From NCBI GenBank assembly GCA_900617975.1, contig UZAE01013166.1, positions 1 to 25,777 on the forward strand: a stretch of 25,777 nt of DNA, given 5' to 3'. This document shows positions 8,679-20,652 of this stretch, in pieces. Source of the stretch: Rodentolepis nana (taxonomy: Eukaryota > Platyhelminthes > Cestoda > Cyclophyllidea > Hymenolepididae). The first letter of the stretch is position 1. Each line of letters begins with the position of its first letter. The notes beneath the pieces were generated by a model. That model was not told the DNA's origin. It made no database searches and worked only from the letters and a program-made list of their open reading frames with translations. The position numbers and the translations under genes were made by a program.

Positions 8679-9057
8679 GGGGGGGGGGGGGGGGGTGTGA
8701 AAGACTTACCTCCACGTGGTGCACCCTGGGCAACGTATATTCATATGGAAAAATAGTCTATCAAATCGGCAGTTGACTTCTCACTTCAAACTACCATGAC
8801 CCGACTGCATATCACATTCGTTCCCTTTCACAGTACTCATCTTACCCTTTTCTCTGCCTCCGTGTCTTCTGCCTGTCTCTTTTACATCTGTGAATAACTC
8901 TTCTGTTCCCCCCATTTCGAATTTGTGTCACTTTGATGTTCCTCCTCCTCTCTGTGAAGCCCGAAGTGCTATTGATGTTCCTCCTCTCTGTGAAGCCCGA
9001 AGTCAGCTAAAGGGCTAATGATATCGATTAAAACGCCTGCCATTTGGAATTAATAAA
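8679..9057 (+). mobile_element. SINE family 1, copy 5 (G17 start, duplicated tail segment)
   Basis: A sense copy. The head GGGGTGTG is extended to 17 consecutive G (8679-8695) and reads GTGTGAAAGACTTACCTCC. The 3' part contains a tandem duplication (8933-8967 and 8972-9003) of TTGATGTTCCTCC...TGTGAAGCCCGAAGT. The end is GCCTGCCATTTGGAATTAATAAA. TAAAATTC at 8666-8673 and 9058-9065 is a plausible 8-bp target duplication, with five extra bases before the G run. Confidence 0.9.
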
Positions 9058-9065
9058 TAAAATTC

Positions 9066-9431
9066 ATGCGACATCGAAAAATAATGCAATTATTGTCCAT
9101 TTGAAAACATCAAGCACGAAACTACTCAAAAGTATAGCAAGTGGTAAAAGTAACTCGAACAGTAATGAAATTTTCCCAGTCATATTTTGCTCCTCCAAAC
9201 TAACCCTTCAAATGCCATCGAACGCAGTAAGTTGACATGACACGAACATATGAATATTTTACTGAAATTATGGCACAGACAACGACACGCAATTTTGTGC
9301 ATTAAAACAAATGTAAAACAGTTGTGAATGATAAATGATAAACACCCAAAAACAAAGTGTAATGTTGTTAAGTGGTTATGGTGGGAAACCATACGAAGAG
9401 CTGTTTTCACTTTATACCCAATGAGTTTATT
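9066..9431. other. AT-rich spacer without recognised gene
   Basis: Nothing recognisable. Short frames on both strands (for example 9180-9410 minus) have no motif. Confidence 0.4.
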
Positions 9432-9444
9432 GCATGCTATATAA

Positions 9445-9769
9445 TTATTATTATTAGTATATCAAATGGCAGGCGTTTTGATTGTTATCATTAGCCCTTT
9501 CAGTCTTCATAGAGGGGAAGGAACATCAAAGTGACAAAAATCGAGAGATGGGACAGAATAATGATTCATAGATGTAAAAGAGACAGACAGACAGACACAA
9601 AGGCAGAGAAAAGGGTAAGATGAGTACTGATGAAGTGTTCGAATATGACATACAGTGAGGTGATGGTAGTTTGAAGTTAGAAGTCAACTGCTGGTTAAAA
9701 GACTTTTTTGCCGTATGAGTCTACGTTGCCCAGGGTGCACCACGTGGAGGTAAGTCTATTACACACCCC
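9445..9769 (-). mobile_element. SINE family 1, copy 6, with 13-bp target duplication
   Basis: On the + strand the tail (TTATTATTATTAGTATATCAAATGGCAGG) comes first and the head CACGTGGAGGTAAGTCTATTACACACCCC last. GCATGCTATATAA occurs at 9432-9444 and 9773-9785, immediately outside both ends, and is a clear target-site duplication. Here the tail repeat is (AAT)n, not (AAAT)n. The body is about 15 bp shorter than usual around SPL-coding-like antisense sequence at 9490 (CCCTTTCAGTCTTCATAG). Confidence 0.95.
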
Positions 9770-9785
9770 ATCGCATGCTATATAA

Positions 9786-10658
9786 ATAAATGTAAAGATA
9801 TAGAGACGAGGAGTTGAACAAAAAAGTTGGCTGAGATTGAGCTTTAATGGAACCTTAAAAAGAGAATGAAGTGATAGTCGGAGAGGAACTGGCTTTGGGG
9901 CTGGACGGAATGAGTTGGAGACCAAAAAAATGAGTGGATGTGGCGTAAAAACGAGAGACGTTTGGTTGTGTATATGACAAGATTACTCGAAGCATATATA
10001 CATCGACAGCTAAATTATGTGAAAGAATATGAGAAGTCAAATATGCTTATATATCGCTATTAAGGAATTGAAAAAGAGGGTCATGGCTTGAATACTCTTT
10101 GAGTCACAACCCTTGGTTTGATGGACTGATCGATATAGGCATGAAAATGAGTTCTGACCAATTGATAGCTTTCCATTATTTTCCAAGCTGCCCAGAAACG
10201 CTATCTTTGTCCACTAAACACTCGGTTAAGTTCACTGAAAAAAAATATTATTTTATTTAGAGAGAAAAAAACTGTTGTACGGCTAAACGTCAAAATTTGA
10301 TCTGTTGGTTGATGGATGAGCAATTGACGGCTATATTTAGAACTTACTACTCGGATAAATGATGTGAGAAGTTACTAATGCGCTGCTTAATTTACTATTC
10401 CATGCTTATCTCTAAAACGGGAAGATGCAAAATTGCTCATGTACCTCAAACAAGCTCACTTAAAGAACCCTTAAGAGCAAATGAGCATATTTTACAAATA
10501 AAAATTGATTAACAGAAAGTCTAAGTACTGACAGAGAGGAAGGGAGCAAGTTGGTACTAAGAGAGTTCTACTTGATTTGAATTTTGAAAGTAAAGATTTT
10601 AATAAGTGGTTAGTTTGCGTTTCAATAGGCACATTTATTGAATCTGGTCCAAGCTCCT
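9786..10658. other. AT-rich spacer without recognised gene
   Basis: Nothing recognisable. Two overlapping minus-strand frames (9695-9925 and 9855-10040) are partly SINE head and have no motif. Confidence 0.4.
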
Positions 10659-10670
10659 CTCTTGAACTAT

Positions 10671-10974
10671 TTATTTATTTATATCAAATGGCAGGCGTCT
10701 TGATGGTTATCATTAGCCCTTTAGTTGACTTCAGGCTTCATAGAGGGGAAGGAACATCAAAGTGAAAAAAGACGAGAGGGGGGGGGACAGAAGAGTGTTT
10801 CAAAGATGTAAGTGACAAACACAAAGGTAGAACAAAGGTGAGGTGAGTACTGTGAAAGAAGTCGAATATGACATGTAATGAGGTGATCGCAGTTGAAGTG
10901 AGAAGTCAACTGCCGTATGAATATACGTTGCCCAGGGTGCATCACGTGGAGATAAGTCTATCGCACACCCCCCC
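10671..10974 (-). mobile_element. SINE family 1, copy 7, with 12-bp target duplication
   Basis: CTCTTGAACTAT flanks the element at 10659-10670 and 10975-10986. On the + strand the tail is TTATTTATTTATATCAAATGGCAGG and the head ends in TATCGCACACC followed by a lengthened C run. The head has CATCACGTGGAGATAAGT, so the otherwise conserved GGTAAGT donor-like string is broken to GATAAGT. A G run at 10789-10797 lies in the body. The AACTGCCGTATG junction shows that the AATAGACTTTTTT block is missing. Confidence 0.96.
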
Positions 10975-10986
10975 CTCTTGAACTAT

Positions 10987-13043
10987 AGTGACTGGTTTTC
11001 TTCGATAACTAATGCTTATTGATCTATTTTTCATCCCTCTCATACAGTCTAAGCACTTAACTGTATTTGCCAGCTAGTAGTTGAGATAGATTAACTATGG
11101 ATTTCAAGTTAACAGAACTCAAACAATTATTTAAATTTATGCCATAATTGACATAAACATGCACATAGAGTATTGGTTTAAATTGGAGCATAAAAAAATT
11201 CCAGGCATATAATAATGAAATCAAAGAGATATTTCACTAAGTTTATAAATGAATAATTTCCTCCAGTAATCCACCTATTTAACGACGTTTTCAAAAATTC
11301 AGATTTTAATACGCTCAATGAAAGCCAATTTTAACATTTTGAGAAATAAGTGATGATAAAGATGAGTTTATGGTAATCAACATTCAATGGCTGTAAGGCG
11401 GATGACAGATTAGGCAAGATAAAATTCGTACTTTTTAGGAGAATGAATATATTAGCAAAATTTAAAAAAACATTATTGTTCAAAGATATATAAAACAAGG
11501 CAAAGGTAGGTTTAATAAACAGAACTTGAAAAAATATTGATTTCATTGAGAAAACACCACTACGATTGACGTGGGCATACTTTTTAAATCGAATAAACGT
11601 TCATTTCGGTCATCACTTGTTTAAATCACCAACAGCAAATGGGAAGTATTTTACATTTTTTGGATAATTGATTTAAATCGGGGTAATTAAGATTTGACAA
11701 GAGGTAGCAAGGAGGGGAATAATAGGTGAGAAAATCAGGAGGGTTGATTCGTGTGATTTTCAAACACAAATCATGAAAATTTTACTTCATTAGCAATTCA
11801 CATCTTCGCGTTCCAGAATTTCCATGTTCACAAATCATTCCCAGAAGCACTGACAAAATTCCCACATACAGTCTGCGGAGTTATTTATATTAATTACTAA
11901 GATTTGTGTTGTGACTTCAAATTATTCAAATTTACGAAGAGCGAAAGAAACCGGGTGGTCCAATATGGTTGGAAATGTTTTTTAATAATCGCGACATTTG
12001 TAGTTTGAACGAATTAGCCCCCCCCCTCCAAATAAGAATTTATTATACAATTAGATAATTCGTATCTATTACCTTCATGAATAATCTTAATTAATATAAG
12101 TGATTTTGTTTCCTCTCAATAGCATTGCATAAAAAGAGATAGGCATTGCAGATATTTTTGGCCGAAATATAAAAAAGTGTAAACCAGCTCACCAAACTCT
12201 CTTTTCTTGCAGAAGCACACAGAACGATTATTCACAAGTAAAAGGCTTTCTTAAACTGCAAAATAGCGTTTTATTGCTGTTATTGGTGGCTGATTAATGA
12301 AAAATGCTGGGAAATAAACCCTCAAATTGGTAGAACAAATATTCTTTCCAAATTCAATATAACAGTAACGCAAGGACAATATATCAACGATCTAAAGATT
12401 AATGACACACACACACAATAGCCCTCAACGAGTGAGAAACCATGATTTAAATATTTATTGGCCAGATGGAAAAGAATGAAAGGGAATAGGCAAAGTGAGT
12501 AGGGCGTTGGATTTGGAGGTAGCAGGAGGGGGGAGGGGGTGGAGGGGAGCGAGAATCAGTAGTGAAGGCGGATTTTCTGAAATAGGAGAAGTAAACAGAA
12601 TGAGGCCCAATCGATTCCGCATTCTGCATTCATTGGTAAGCAGCTGGCAATGGGTTCATAGGAGAGAAGGTGATGATGCCCTACAACGCATATAAATTGA
12701 GGTAAAATTAGAAATACTTGCAGTAATCTCATAACTTGATGAAAAATTAACTTCTTCTAAGAGTTTTATTGCATTGTATGCTCTAGCTATTCTACCTCTG
12801 TTAAAATTGCTCTAAATAATATTCAACCCTCTTCCTCCCACCAAAACTCCAACCCATGCCCTACGCATGAGAAATGGATACACTACAGTCAATTGCTGAC
12901 ATTTAGTCCGGCTATTATTCCGTTGTCTCTGGAATGAACATTTTGACATCTCATACTTCATAATTGAAAGCACCATACTTCGGTTATCATTATGGAAGTA
13001 GAAATCATTAACTGTATATATTGGTGGTATAGCGATTAATGTG
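10987..13043. other. AT-rich spacer with CA repeat and purine tract
   Basis: No gene is recognised over about 2 kb. There is a short (AC)n run at 12405-12417. A purine-rich stretch with GGAGGGGGGAGGGGGTGGAGG lies near 12520-12550, in an otherwise slightly GC-richer block at 12440-12690. TTTTCTTGCAG near 12203 looks like a splice acceptor but has no supporting exon. Confidence 0.4.
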
Positions 13044-13056
13044 TGAAATCGAAGAT

Positions 13057-13382
13057 TATTATTATTATTATTTTATCGAATGGCAGGCGTTTTGATGGTC
13101 ATCATTAGCCCTTTAGTCAACTTCAGGCTTCACAGAGGGAAGGAACATCAAAGCGAAAAAAAAGTCGAGAGGGAGGAGGGAACAGAAGAGTGTTTCAAAG
13201 ACGAAGGTAGAAAAGATAGAAAAAAGTTGAAGTGAGTACTGTGAAAGCAGTCGAATATGACATACAATGGGGTCATGACAGTTTGAAGTGAGAAGTCAAC
13301 TGGGGGTTAATTGACTTTTTAGCCGTATGAATATACGTTGCCCAGGGTGCACCACGTGGAGGTAAGTCTATCGCACACCCCA
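13057..13382 (-). mobile_element. SINE family 1, copy 8, with 13-bp target duplication
   Basis: TGAAATCGAAGAT occurs at 13044-13056 and 13383-13395. On the + strand the tail is an (ATT)n run followed by ATCGAATGGCAGGCG. The head is the canonical CCAGGGTGCACCACGTGG with AGGTAAGTCTATCGCACACCCC. This is one of the best preserved heads. The body has lost most of the (GACA)n block (AAAGACGAAGGTAG). Confidence 0.96.
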
Positions 13383-13395
13383 TGAAATCGAAGAT

Positions 13396-16300
13396 CGTGG
13401 GAGCAAAATAATTAATAACATTGACTCAGTCTGGCTAAGACAGAAAGTTCTAGAAGTCCATTTCCATTCATGGCAGGCTACATAATGTTATTCGTCCGCC
13501 CCACATGAGCGTTAGAAGACGCTTTCAAAAATGAAAATTATTAATTATACGCTGATATAATCTATTTGACGCACATGAAACTTGCACTAATTTGTAATAT
13601 TGGGAAACATTACCCTACTTCCTGTCTTTTAGAAAGCATTTATGAGCGTGAAAATGTTTAGGGGTTTAACAAGCATCCGAGCATAAAAGGGAATATCTTA
13701 TTATTCATGCGTCAATGCACATTTCAGGGGAATATATCGAATAATAATTAGGCCAAATATCCAAATTTTGACCGGCATAATTATGAGCCTCCGAGTCTGA
13801 AAGTGAGGTCACTTTCTCCCTAATGAAACAGTCCCTATTTATTTTGCAGGTAATTCGCGATTACCTTTTTGTTACAGCAATTGTTTTTGAGGATAATTAA
13901 CCTACTAGTGTTAATGAACTTTGTGTGCTTCAAATAGCTAGTCGTTTTCAACTAAATGAAGGTCAAAAAAATTTATTTTGAGTTAAAAGGGTCTTTTCAC
14001 ACCTATTGAGTCATTTTTCATTTCGTTCACCTCTTTTATATTTCTACTTTTCCGTCGTTTGTCAACTCAATTTTAATAATCAGGTGGTCAAATGGAAATC
14101 TGTGATACACAGAGCTGAGCCAGCATGTCTTTATTAATCGAACGTTTCTAACCGTATAAATCAATTTGTTCACCGCAATCCATTGCAAACCTCTACTCAA
14201 CAATTCATTTTGAGTTTAATGAGCGCATTAAGGTGCTCATCTGATCTCGGGTAAGGAACAAAAAATTGAATAATTAATTTGAAGGTAAATAAATTAGAAA
14301 TATTTGGGAACCACTTAGTTAGAAGCAATTTATAAACGCTTGACAGGCATTGAATCTTTAAAAACTTTTGTCCCAAGTTGACCTAGGTGGAATGAAAGTT
14401 CTAATGTGAAGGAAAATTTCATACATTTGAAAGTGACGGACACATCAACAAATAACCCAGAATATATACAGACGGATATATACGCAATGTACGTAATCTA
14501 AAAATAATTTAATTTAATTATAATTGGTTGGTGAAACTTAAGTGTTAGCAAATAATTTTCAATCGCGATGATGTCACGTTTTTGGTAAAGTGGATAAATT
14601 TAAAAAATTAATTTTTTAAAGAAATTTACCGCACAAATTGTCAAATTTATTGCATAAAAACTGTTTATTAAAATTTTTACATTTTCTCGCCTTAAAGGCA
14701 AAATAAACGGTAAAATATAATAATTATTTCAGTCGAGTAAAATAAATTCAAAATTAAATAGTCTGCAATCACATCAAATCGGAAAAGGGTTTTGGGAAAA
14801 TTAAATTAACTCGCTAAGGAGCGCTGAAGACAAGTGACATAATTTCACGCATAATTTCTTGAGTCAAATAATGAGGATGGACAATGCTACCAACTTGGAA
14901 TATTTTTTCAAAACCACGATGTAAATGAATTTTTAAAATTAAAACATATATACGTTTGCTAAAATTGTTTTGTGCCTATCTGATGTGGGAATATTTCAAA
15001 TACTTCTCCTCAAAGTTACCATTTAGCTTAACCCCTTTTGCCGCCCGAATAATTTATTTACAAAAATGCACCTAACAGCATTTGCTCCTGTCTCACAGCA
15101 AACTGATGCCGTCGACGTGATGAGTTTTCGTGGTATCAGGCAAAGGCTACAGACACGTATTGAACATGCTTCAACCAGGCAATAGCGCCTTCCGTTACAA
15201 TTCTAGTGCGGTCCTGAAGAGTGTTAAAGGGTTTTCCTTAATAAAGCGAAAAGTTCGGTTTGGTGAATATAACTGTAAACGGATTCTGAGATGTCGCCAT
15301 GAAGTGCATTTATCTTGACATAAGTACATTTTTGCAATAATTGTAACCTTCTGCTGAGATGATTTGTCTGAAAGGTTGATCGTGGACCTAGAATTCAACG
15401 CTAACTGAGAAAAATCCATTCATTTTAGGGCCTTTATAGCCACTACTGTGCACTTACCTTTTTATTAGTAAGGATATTATTCGTTAAAATATTTGAACAA
15501 TCAGCTATATAGCTGCGTTGGAGAAAAGTGCCTCCTCCCTTCTCAACCAGAAGTATGAATGCTCATGATTTTTTTTTCAAGAGAATCTTTAATAGTAGCT
15601 TACACTGATTTTAATACCCTCGCTAAGAAGGAAGTTCTGAAATGTGATATTTCAACCGCTCTTTTATTAGGTCATCCATCTCATCATTAGAATTGAAACA
15701 ACCAAAAGGTTGACATCGAATTTGTTTGTTGCTTGTTACACGGGGTGAAACAGTGATTTGTTGGAAAATGCAGGTGACTATCCATTAAACTGCGTATTTA
15801 GGTGTGAAGATAGGCGGAAATATTATGGCAGCTTCGTTTTGGAAGTAGTCGAATTCGAAACATCAACCTCTTCGTACATCGAATAGCGTAAATTAACGCA
15901 GATTGGAAATCAGGGGAAGCCATAACCCTTGACATTTTCAATGACAAATAAAATCTTACATTGCTCTGACCATTTAAAAAAATACAATCAAAATTATCAA
16001 TAGAAAAAACACTGAGCATAATGAAATCTCCGTTTTATAATAGCTTCAAGGGTGTTTGATCAACAAAGTCCTAAAGCTCTCAATAAAACGCGAGAAGTCT
16101 GGTCTCACTGGCAGAGTGATGGTGATAAGAAGATCTAACTCAGGACATTCCACTAGAAAGTCCTGTGTCTAAACTACCGGAAATAAAACCCCACCTTTGG
16201 ACTTTCTTGATTCAGCTTCCAAGTTCCATCAGATTAAGGTGAAAAGAAGATGGATGGCTTCCACGAAATCGTAGCAAAGAGAAATCGATAAGGGCTGGAT

Positions 16301-17236
16301 TCATTCAGCAATTAATTTCTTTGCTCCACTTGCTTCAATTCTACCTGCAAGGAATTAGAACAAAATTTGTGATATCCAAAGCTGGTAAATATATTATGAA
16401 AATACTATTGAATTGCCATTTCCCATAGTTGAATATCGGTAGAAATATATATGGAAATCAACATGAAGAAAGTAAAATTATTTCCACTTTTGGCATTAAA
16501 TTAATTTGTTTTCTAGACATGCGTACACTGCCGACCAACTTAAAAAGTTTGAAAGGAAAAGTTTTCCATCATTTACTGAAAAACAGTGAAATTTAATTTT
16601 TCGCCAAATTATGCGCACAATTCGATTAAAAACAGAACTAAAAATGCATTTCAATTTAAAAAAGGGGGAGGGGGAATTTCTGAGGAAATTTTGTCCAAAG
16701 TTTTTAGTGCTTTTAAGGAGCAAACATTTTCTGCATAAACAATATCTTGTAAATTTGAAATTACAAAATAATACTTTCATTCGCTAGTATTCTTGATATA
16801 AAGCTGCTAGGTTCTTTAATGTAATATGCTGTTACTCATTCAATTATCGATAAATTATTTAGTACAAATAGTTGGCATTACTCCGGCAGAATTACTCAGG
16901 CATTTTAGATAAGATTTTAATTCGCCATAAGATTTCAGGCACCGGATGTGTCTAGAATTTTAACAACATTCTTGCATTACCGACAGAATCACCCTTTCTC
17001 TGACACAATAATCAATAAAGACATTCCCAACCCACTCTCAGGCTGTTTTAGGTGACAGTTAAAGACGGAAGTAGTAAAAAGGCATATATATATCAGCATG
17101 TCATTGCTCTTACCCAAAACTAGATTGTCACTTTTGTCAAAACACAGTAGCCTGTCTGATAAGTGATTAATTTAACACATTTATTAACATATATTTACAC
17201 AAAATAGACTCGCGTTGAAAACTCAAATATATGCTG
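13396..17236. other. 3.8 kb of AT-rich sequence, no recognised element or gene
   Basis: The longest stretch without a family-1 SINE. About 14450-14800 is especially AT-rich. Short frames at 15130-15318 plus, 15195-15419 minus, 15798-16019 minus and 16496-16780 minus have no recognisable motif. 16030-16290 is somewhat GC-richer but unassigned. AAAAAGGGGGAGGGGG lies near 16660. Confidence 0.45.
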
Positions 17237-17246
17237 TAAATCAAAT

Positions 17247-17560
17247 GTTTATTTCTTATTTTCAAATGGAAGGCGTTTTGATAGTTATTATTAGCTCTTT
17301 AGTCAACTTCGGACTTCACAGGGAGGGGGGAGGAACATCATAGTGGGAAAAATTCGAGAGGGAGGACGGAAAAGTGATTCATGAATGTAAAAGCGACAGG
17401 CACAAAGGTATAGAAAAAAGGTGAGGTGAGTACTGTGAAAGTGGTGGAATATGACATACAGTGGGGTTATGGTACTTCGAAGTCAGAAGTTAACTGGTGG
17501 TTTATAGTCTTATTTGCCGTATGAGTATGGCACGTGGAGGTAAGCCTATCGGACACCCAA
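17247..17560 (-). mobile_element. SINE family 1, copy 9, deleted head, 10-bp target duplication
   Basis: TAAATCAAAT lies at 17237-17246 and 17561-17570. On the + strand the tail is GTTTATTTCTTATTTTCAAATGG. At the head, GTATGAGTATGG runs straight into CACGTGG, so about 17 bp (ACGTTGCCCAGGGTGCAC) are missing. The donor-like string is AGGTAAGCC. The A-box-like and hairpin parts of the head are therefore destroyed while the E-box survives. Confidence 0.93.
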
Positions 17561-17570
17561 TAAATCAAAT

Positions 17571-18345
17571 ATAAAATCAAATATTATTAACAAAATGAAA
17601 TTTATTGGAAGGCAGGGATTTTAAACCAAATCATATATTTAATGTATATCGATTTAATGAAAACGAATATGTGCCTGCCACTATAGACTGCGATTGCATT
17701 TAGTTTTAGAAAATAAGTAATTATTAATCTACACCCATACGTCTAATAGACATCTGGTGAAAAACTTGCAAGGCGGAAAATAATTGCTGTTTTTCATAGC
17801 GGAAGACCAACTAAAATGGTATAAAGTGTGGAATTGAAGAGACTTTGAGGTTATTAACAAATTTCACTTCATTTGGCATTTGGTGCTTAGCTGAGTGACA
17901 TTTACGAAGAGCGAAGGGGGGGGGGGCACACAGGCTGTGGATTGTACAGTGTTCTTAAGGTTGACCGAAGGAAGATAGAAGTCCTGGAAAGTGCGGTCGT
18001 ACACACTCAATCGTAGGGCGGGGAGCTAGGTCATGGGTGCGAAGCCTTATTGGCTAATCAGGGATTAATATTTCCACGAATTAAACGCATTTAACAGCTA
18101 ATCATGTAATCATGCAATTCACCCTACCTGCAATAAAGGCTGTTCACTCACTACACTTAACGATCTCTCTGTTTCGAGCATCGCCTGGCTAACGATGAGA
18201 ACGTAATTTATGCTAAAGTACTCTACCTTGACTTCTAAGTGGTTAAATAACCATAAATAGAGTGTTTACATATGTAGTATCCACTGCAGATTTATTAATC
18301 GTCTCTAGGGTTATTGAGTACTTTCCTTTCGAAGTCCTAGAATGC
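17571..18345. other. Spacer with a G11 tract
   Basis: No gene. G11 lies at 17916-17926, next to TTTACGAAGAGCGAA, a 15-mer that also occurs near 11932. It could be a trace of a third, unresolved repeat. Confidence 0.4.
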
Positions 18346-18360
18346 TTATCTTCTGGCAGC

Positions 18361-18990
18361 GGGGTGCGCAATAGACTTACCTCCACGTTTTGCACCCTGG
18401 GCAACGTATACTCACGCGGCAAAAAAATTTCTATTATTCGGCAGTTGACTTCTGACATCAAACCACCATCACCCCACTGTTTGTCATATTCGACCCCATT
18501 CACAGTACTCATTTTAGCTGTTCTATGCCTTTCTATCTGTCTTTCTCTTTTACATCTGTCAACCATTATTCTATCCACCTCTCGATTTTTGTCACCTTGA
18601 TGCTTTTCCTTCCTCTCTCTGTGAAGCCCCGACCATGAACCCACTGTATGCCATATTCTACCACTTTCACAGTACTCATCTTACCTTTTCTCTGCCTTTG
18701 TGCCTGTCTGCTTCTTTTACTCCTGTGAATCACTCTTCTATTACTTTCACAGTACTCACCTCACCTTTCATCTACCTTTGTTGCATTTCATATTCCCTTA
18801 CTTTCACAGTACTCATCTTACCTTTTCTCTGCCTTTGTGCCTGTCTGCTTCTTTTACTCCTGTGAATCACTCTTCTCTTCCCCACCCCTCGACATTCTGT
18901 TACTTTGATGTTTTTTCCCCCTATGAAACCCGAAGTCAGCTAAAGGGCTAATGATAACCATCAAAACGCCAGCCATTTGAAATTAATAAA
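18361..18990 (+). mobile_element. SINE family 1, copy 10, double-length body, 12-bp target duplication
   Basis: TTATCTTCTGGC lies at 18346-18357 and 18991-19002 (extending to 15 bp with one mismatch). A sense copy of about 630 bp, twice the normal length. The head is GGGGTGCGCAATAGACTTACC with CACGTTTTGCACC, so the E-box is lost. After a first body ending TGTGAAGCCCCGACC at about 18632, the body restarts at CATGAACCCACTGTATGCC and contains the same pyrimidine-rich module three times before the single tail ending CCATTTGAAATTAATAAA. Both outer ends keep the duplication, so the whole unit was inserted at one site. The open frames across it are low-complexity antisense or sense readings of the repeats. 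Confidence 0.95.
18663..18876 (+). repeat. Perfect 77-bp direct repeat inside SINE copy 10
   Basis: 18663-18739 and 18800-18876 are identical over 77 bp by eye (ACTTTCACAGTACTCATCTT ... AATCACTCTTCT). They are separated by a shorter, diverged version at 18743-18799 (ACTTTCACAGTACTCACCTC). The period is 137 bp. Complete identity means this duplication is much younger than the divergence among SINE copies in the window. Confidence 0.9.
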
Positions 18991-19002
18991 TTATCTTCTG
19001 GC

Positions 19003-20233
19003 TGCTTGAACGCGATTTTTTGTTTTAGAAGTTTAGTTGTTCTTAAGAGAGAGAGTGGAAATAGTCGAATAATTCCATTTTTCGTCAGTTATGTATAGAG
19101 AGAGAGAGAGTTTGCAAGGAACTGTGAAAACGGAGTTATTTTAGAGTTTGCCATTGGTGCTTAGAACTATTAACTAACTTGCAAGGCATAAATAAAACCG
19201 GAGTGGGTACTCCTCAATTGGTGAAAATATTCTTTAGAAAAGAAGGATTTAGCGATGCCTTTATTGTTCAGATGCAAAATGATTTGTTCGGACTAGATGA
19301 AAGTGGAAAAATAGTCGCCACGACAGCTACTTTGATGTGCAATCACCTTTAAATTAAACGTGATTGGATTATTTTAACTTCTAGTTAGGATTTATTTCAG
19401 AAATTAATTCATGTCCTATACACCTTGTCTACAAGGAAAAGTTAAAAATTACTGTAAAAATGCTCCAGCCAATGAGATAAGTAGAAAAAAATTTGTTTAG
19501 TCACATCCCTAAGATAATCGCACAATACAAGCAGTAGATATATTTAGGTGACACTGACAATAAATCAGGTATTAAAAAATTGCCCTTTATAGTGAGATCT
19601 TCATTTTTGATGTTACCAAACTGCGCAATAACCTAATCTGCAGGTGAATGTTCAGAATGGAAGCAATAAAAAAATAAAGTAATAAAATATTTATTTCCAT
19701 TAAAAGCGAATCGTGGTAGGAAATGGTGCAAAATTATAGGAAAATATTTAATAATTCAAAGCACCACGAAATAGATGAATATCAAAGGAAGTGGGAGATA
19801 GGTTTCTTGGTGCTTTTAATCCTTAGTTAACCTCCTTAGACGAGGTTATATGTTTCAAAAATCGAAGTCTCTTTTCCCAAATGCGAAGAAAATTATAAAG
19901 GTCATTTGTTATACAAGTAACAAAGATGATATTTTGCCCCAATTACAATTACCTTGGAGAAGTGCATTTGGAAGAAGTTGGAATAGTAAAGGCATTATTT
20001 TAATATAAACCGAATGAGACACGCCTATAATTGCAACCATTTGACATTTCAAAAGTTTTCATCATTTCGATAAAATGGTTTTCTAAATTTAATTTCCCTA
20101 AAGTATGTCTTATCAATTGTTGTGTCTTAAACGAAGTCTTGTCACTGTGAAGCAATTATTTCGATTCAGAATTAATCTAATGAAGATTTGTGTATTTGCA
20201 AGTGTTCCGAAAGTATTCCGTGTACGTATAAAC
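19003..20233. other. AT-rich spacer with GA repeats
   Basis: No gene. Short (GA)n runs lie at about 19046-19055 and 19096-19110. Confidence 0.45.
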
Positions 20234-20264
20234 TATTGTGCTACCTTAAGTGTTCTTTAAAAAT

Positions 20265-20586
20265 TTATTTATTTCAAATGGCAGGCGTTATGATAGGTAT
20301 CATTAGCCCTTTAGTTGACTCCAGGCTTCACAGAAAGGAAGATGAACATCAAAGTGGCAAAACGTCGAGAGGGGGACAGAATAACGATTCACAGACGTAA
20401 AAACGACAGACAGACACAAAGGTAGAAAAAGGTGAGGTGAGTACTGCGGAATTATTCGAATATGAAATGCAGTGGGGTCTTGGTATTTTGAAGTCAGAAG
20501 TCAACTGCCGAATAATAGACTTTTTTGCCGTATGAGTACACGTTGCCCAGGGTGCACCACATGGAGGTAAGTCTATTGCGCACCCC
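20265..20586 (-). mobile_element. SINE family 1, copy 11, between 31-bp direct repeats
   Basis: On the + strand the tail TTATTTATTTCAAATGGCAGG follows directly after a 31-bp sequence (20234-20264, TATTGTGCTACCTTAAGTG...AAAAAT). The same 31 bp recur without a mismatch at 20622-20652. That second copy is not next to the head: 35 bp (20587-20621) of unrelated sequence lie between the head CGCACCCC and the repeat. The head E-box is altered (CCACATGG) but GAGGTAAGT is intact. Confidence 0.95.
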
Positions 20587-20652
20587 AACAACTAGTAATA
20601 TGAGCACAAAAGAGTATGGTGTATTGTGCTACCTTAAGTGTTCTTTAAAAAT

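Noticed and set aside
12190..12230. Splice-acceptor-like CTCTCTTTTCTTGCAG
   Set aside because: No coding frame with gene-like character follows; single acceptor-like strings are common in such DNA.
18243..18951. Overlapping frames up to 133 codons around the long SINE
   Set aside because: They lie on both strands of a repeat-built SINE, are low-complexity, and are explained by the internal duplications.
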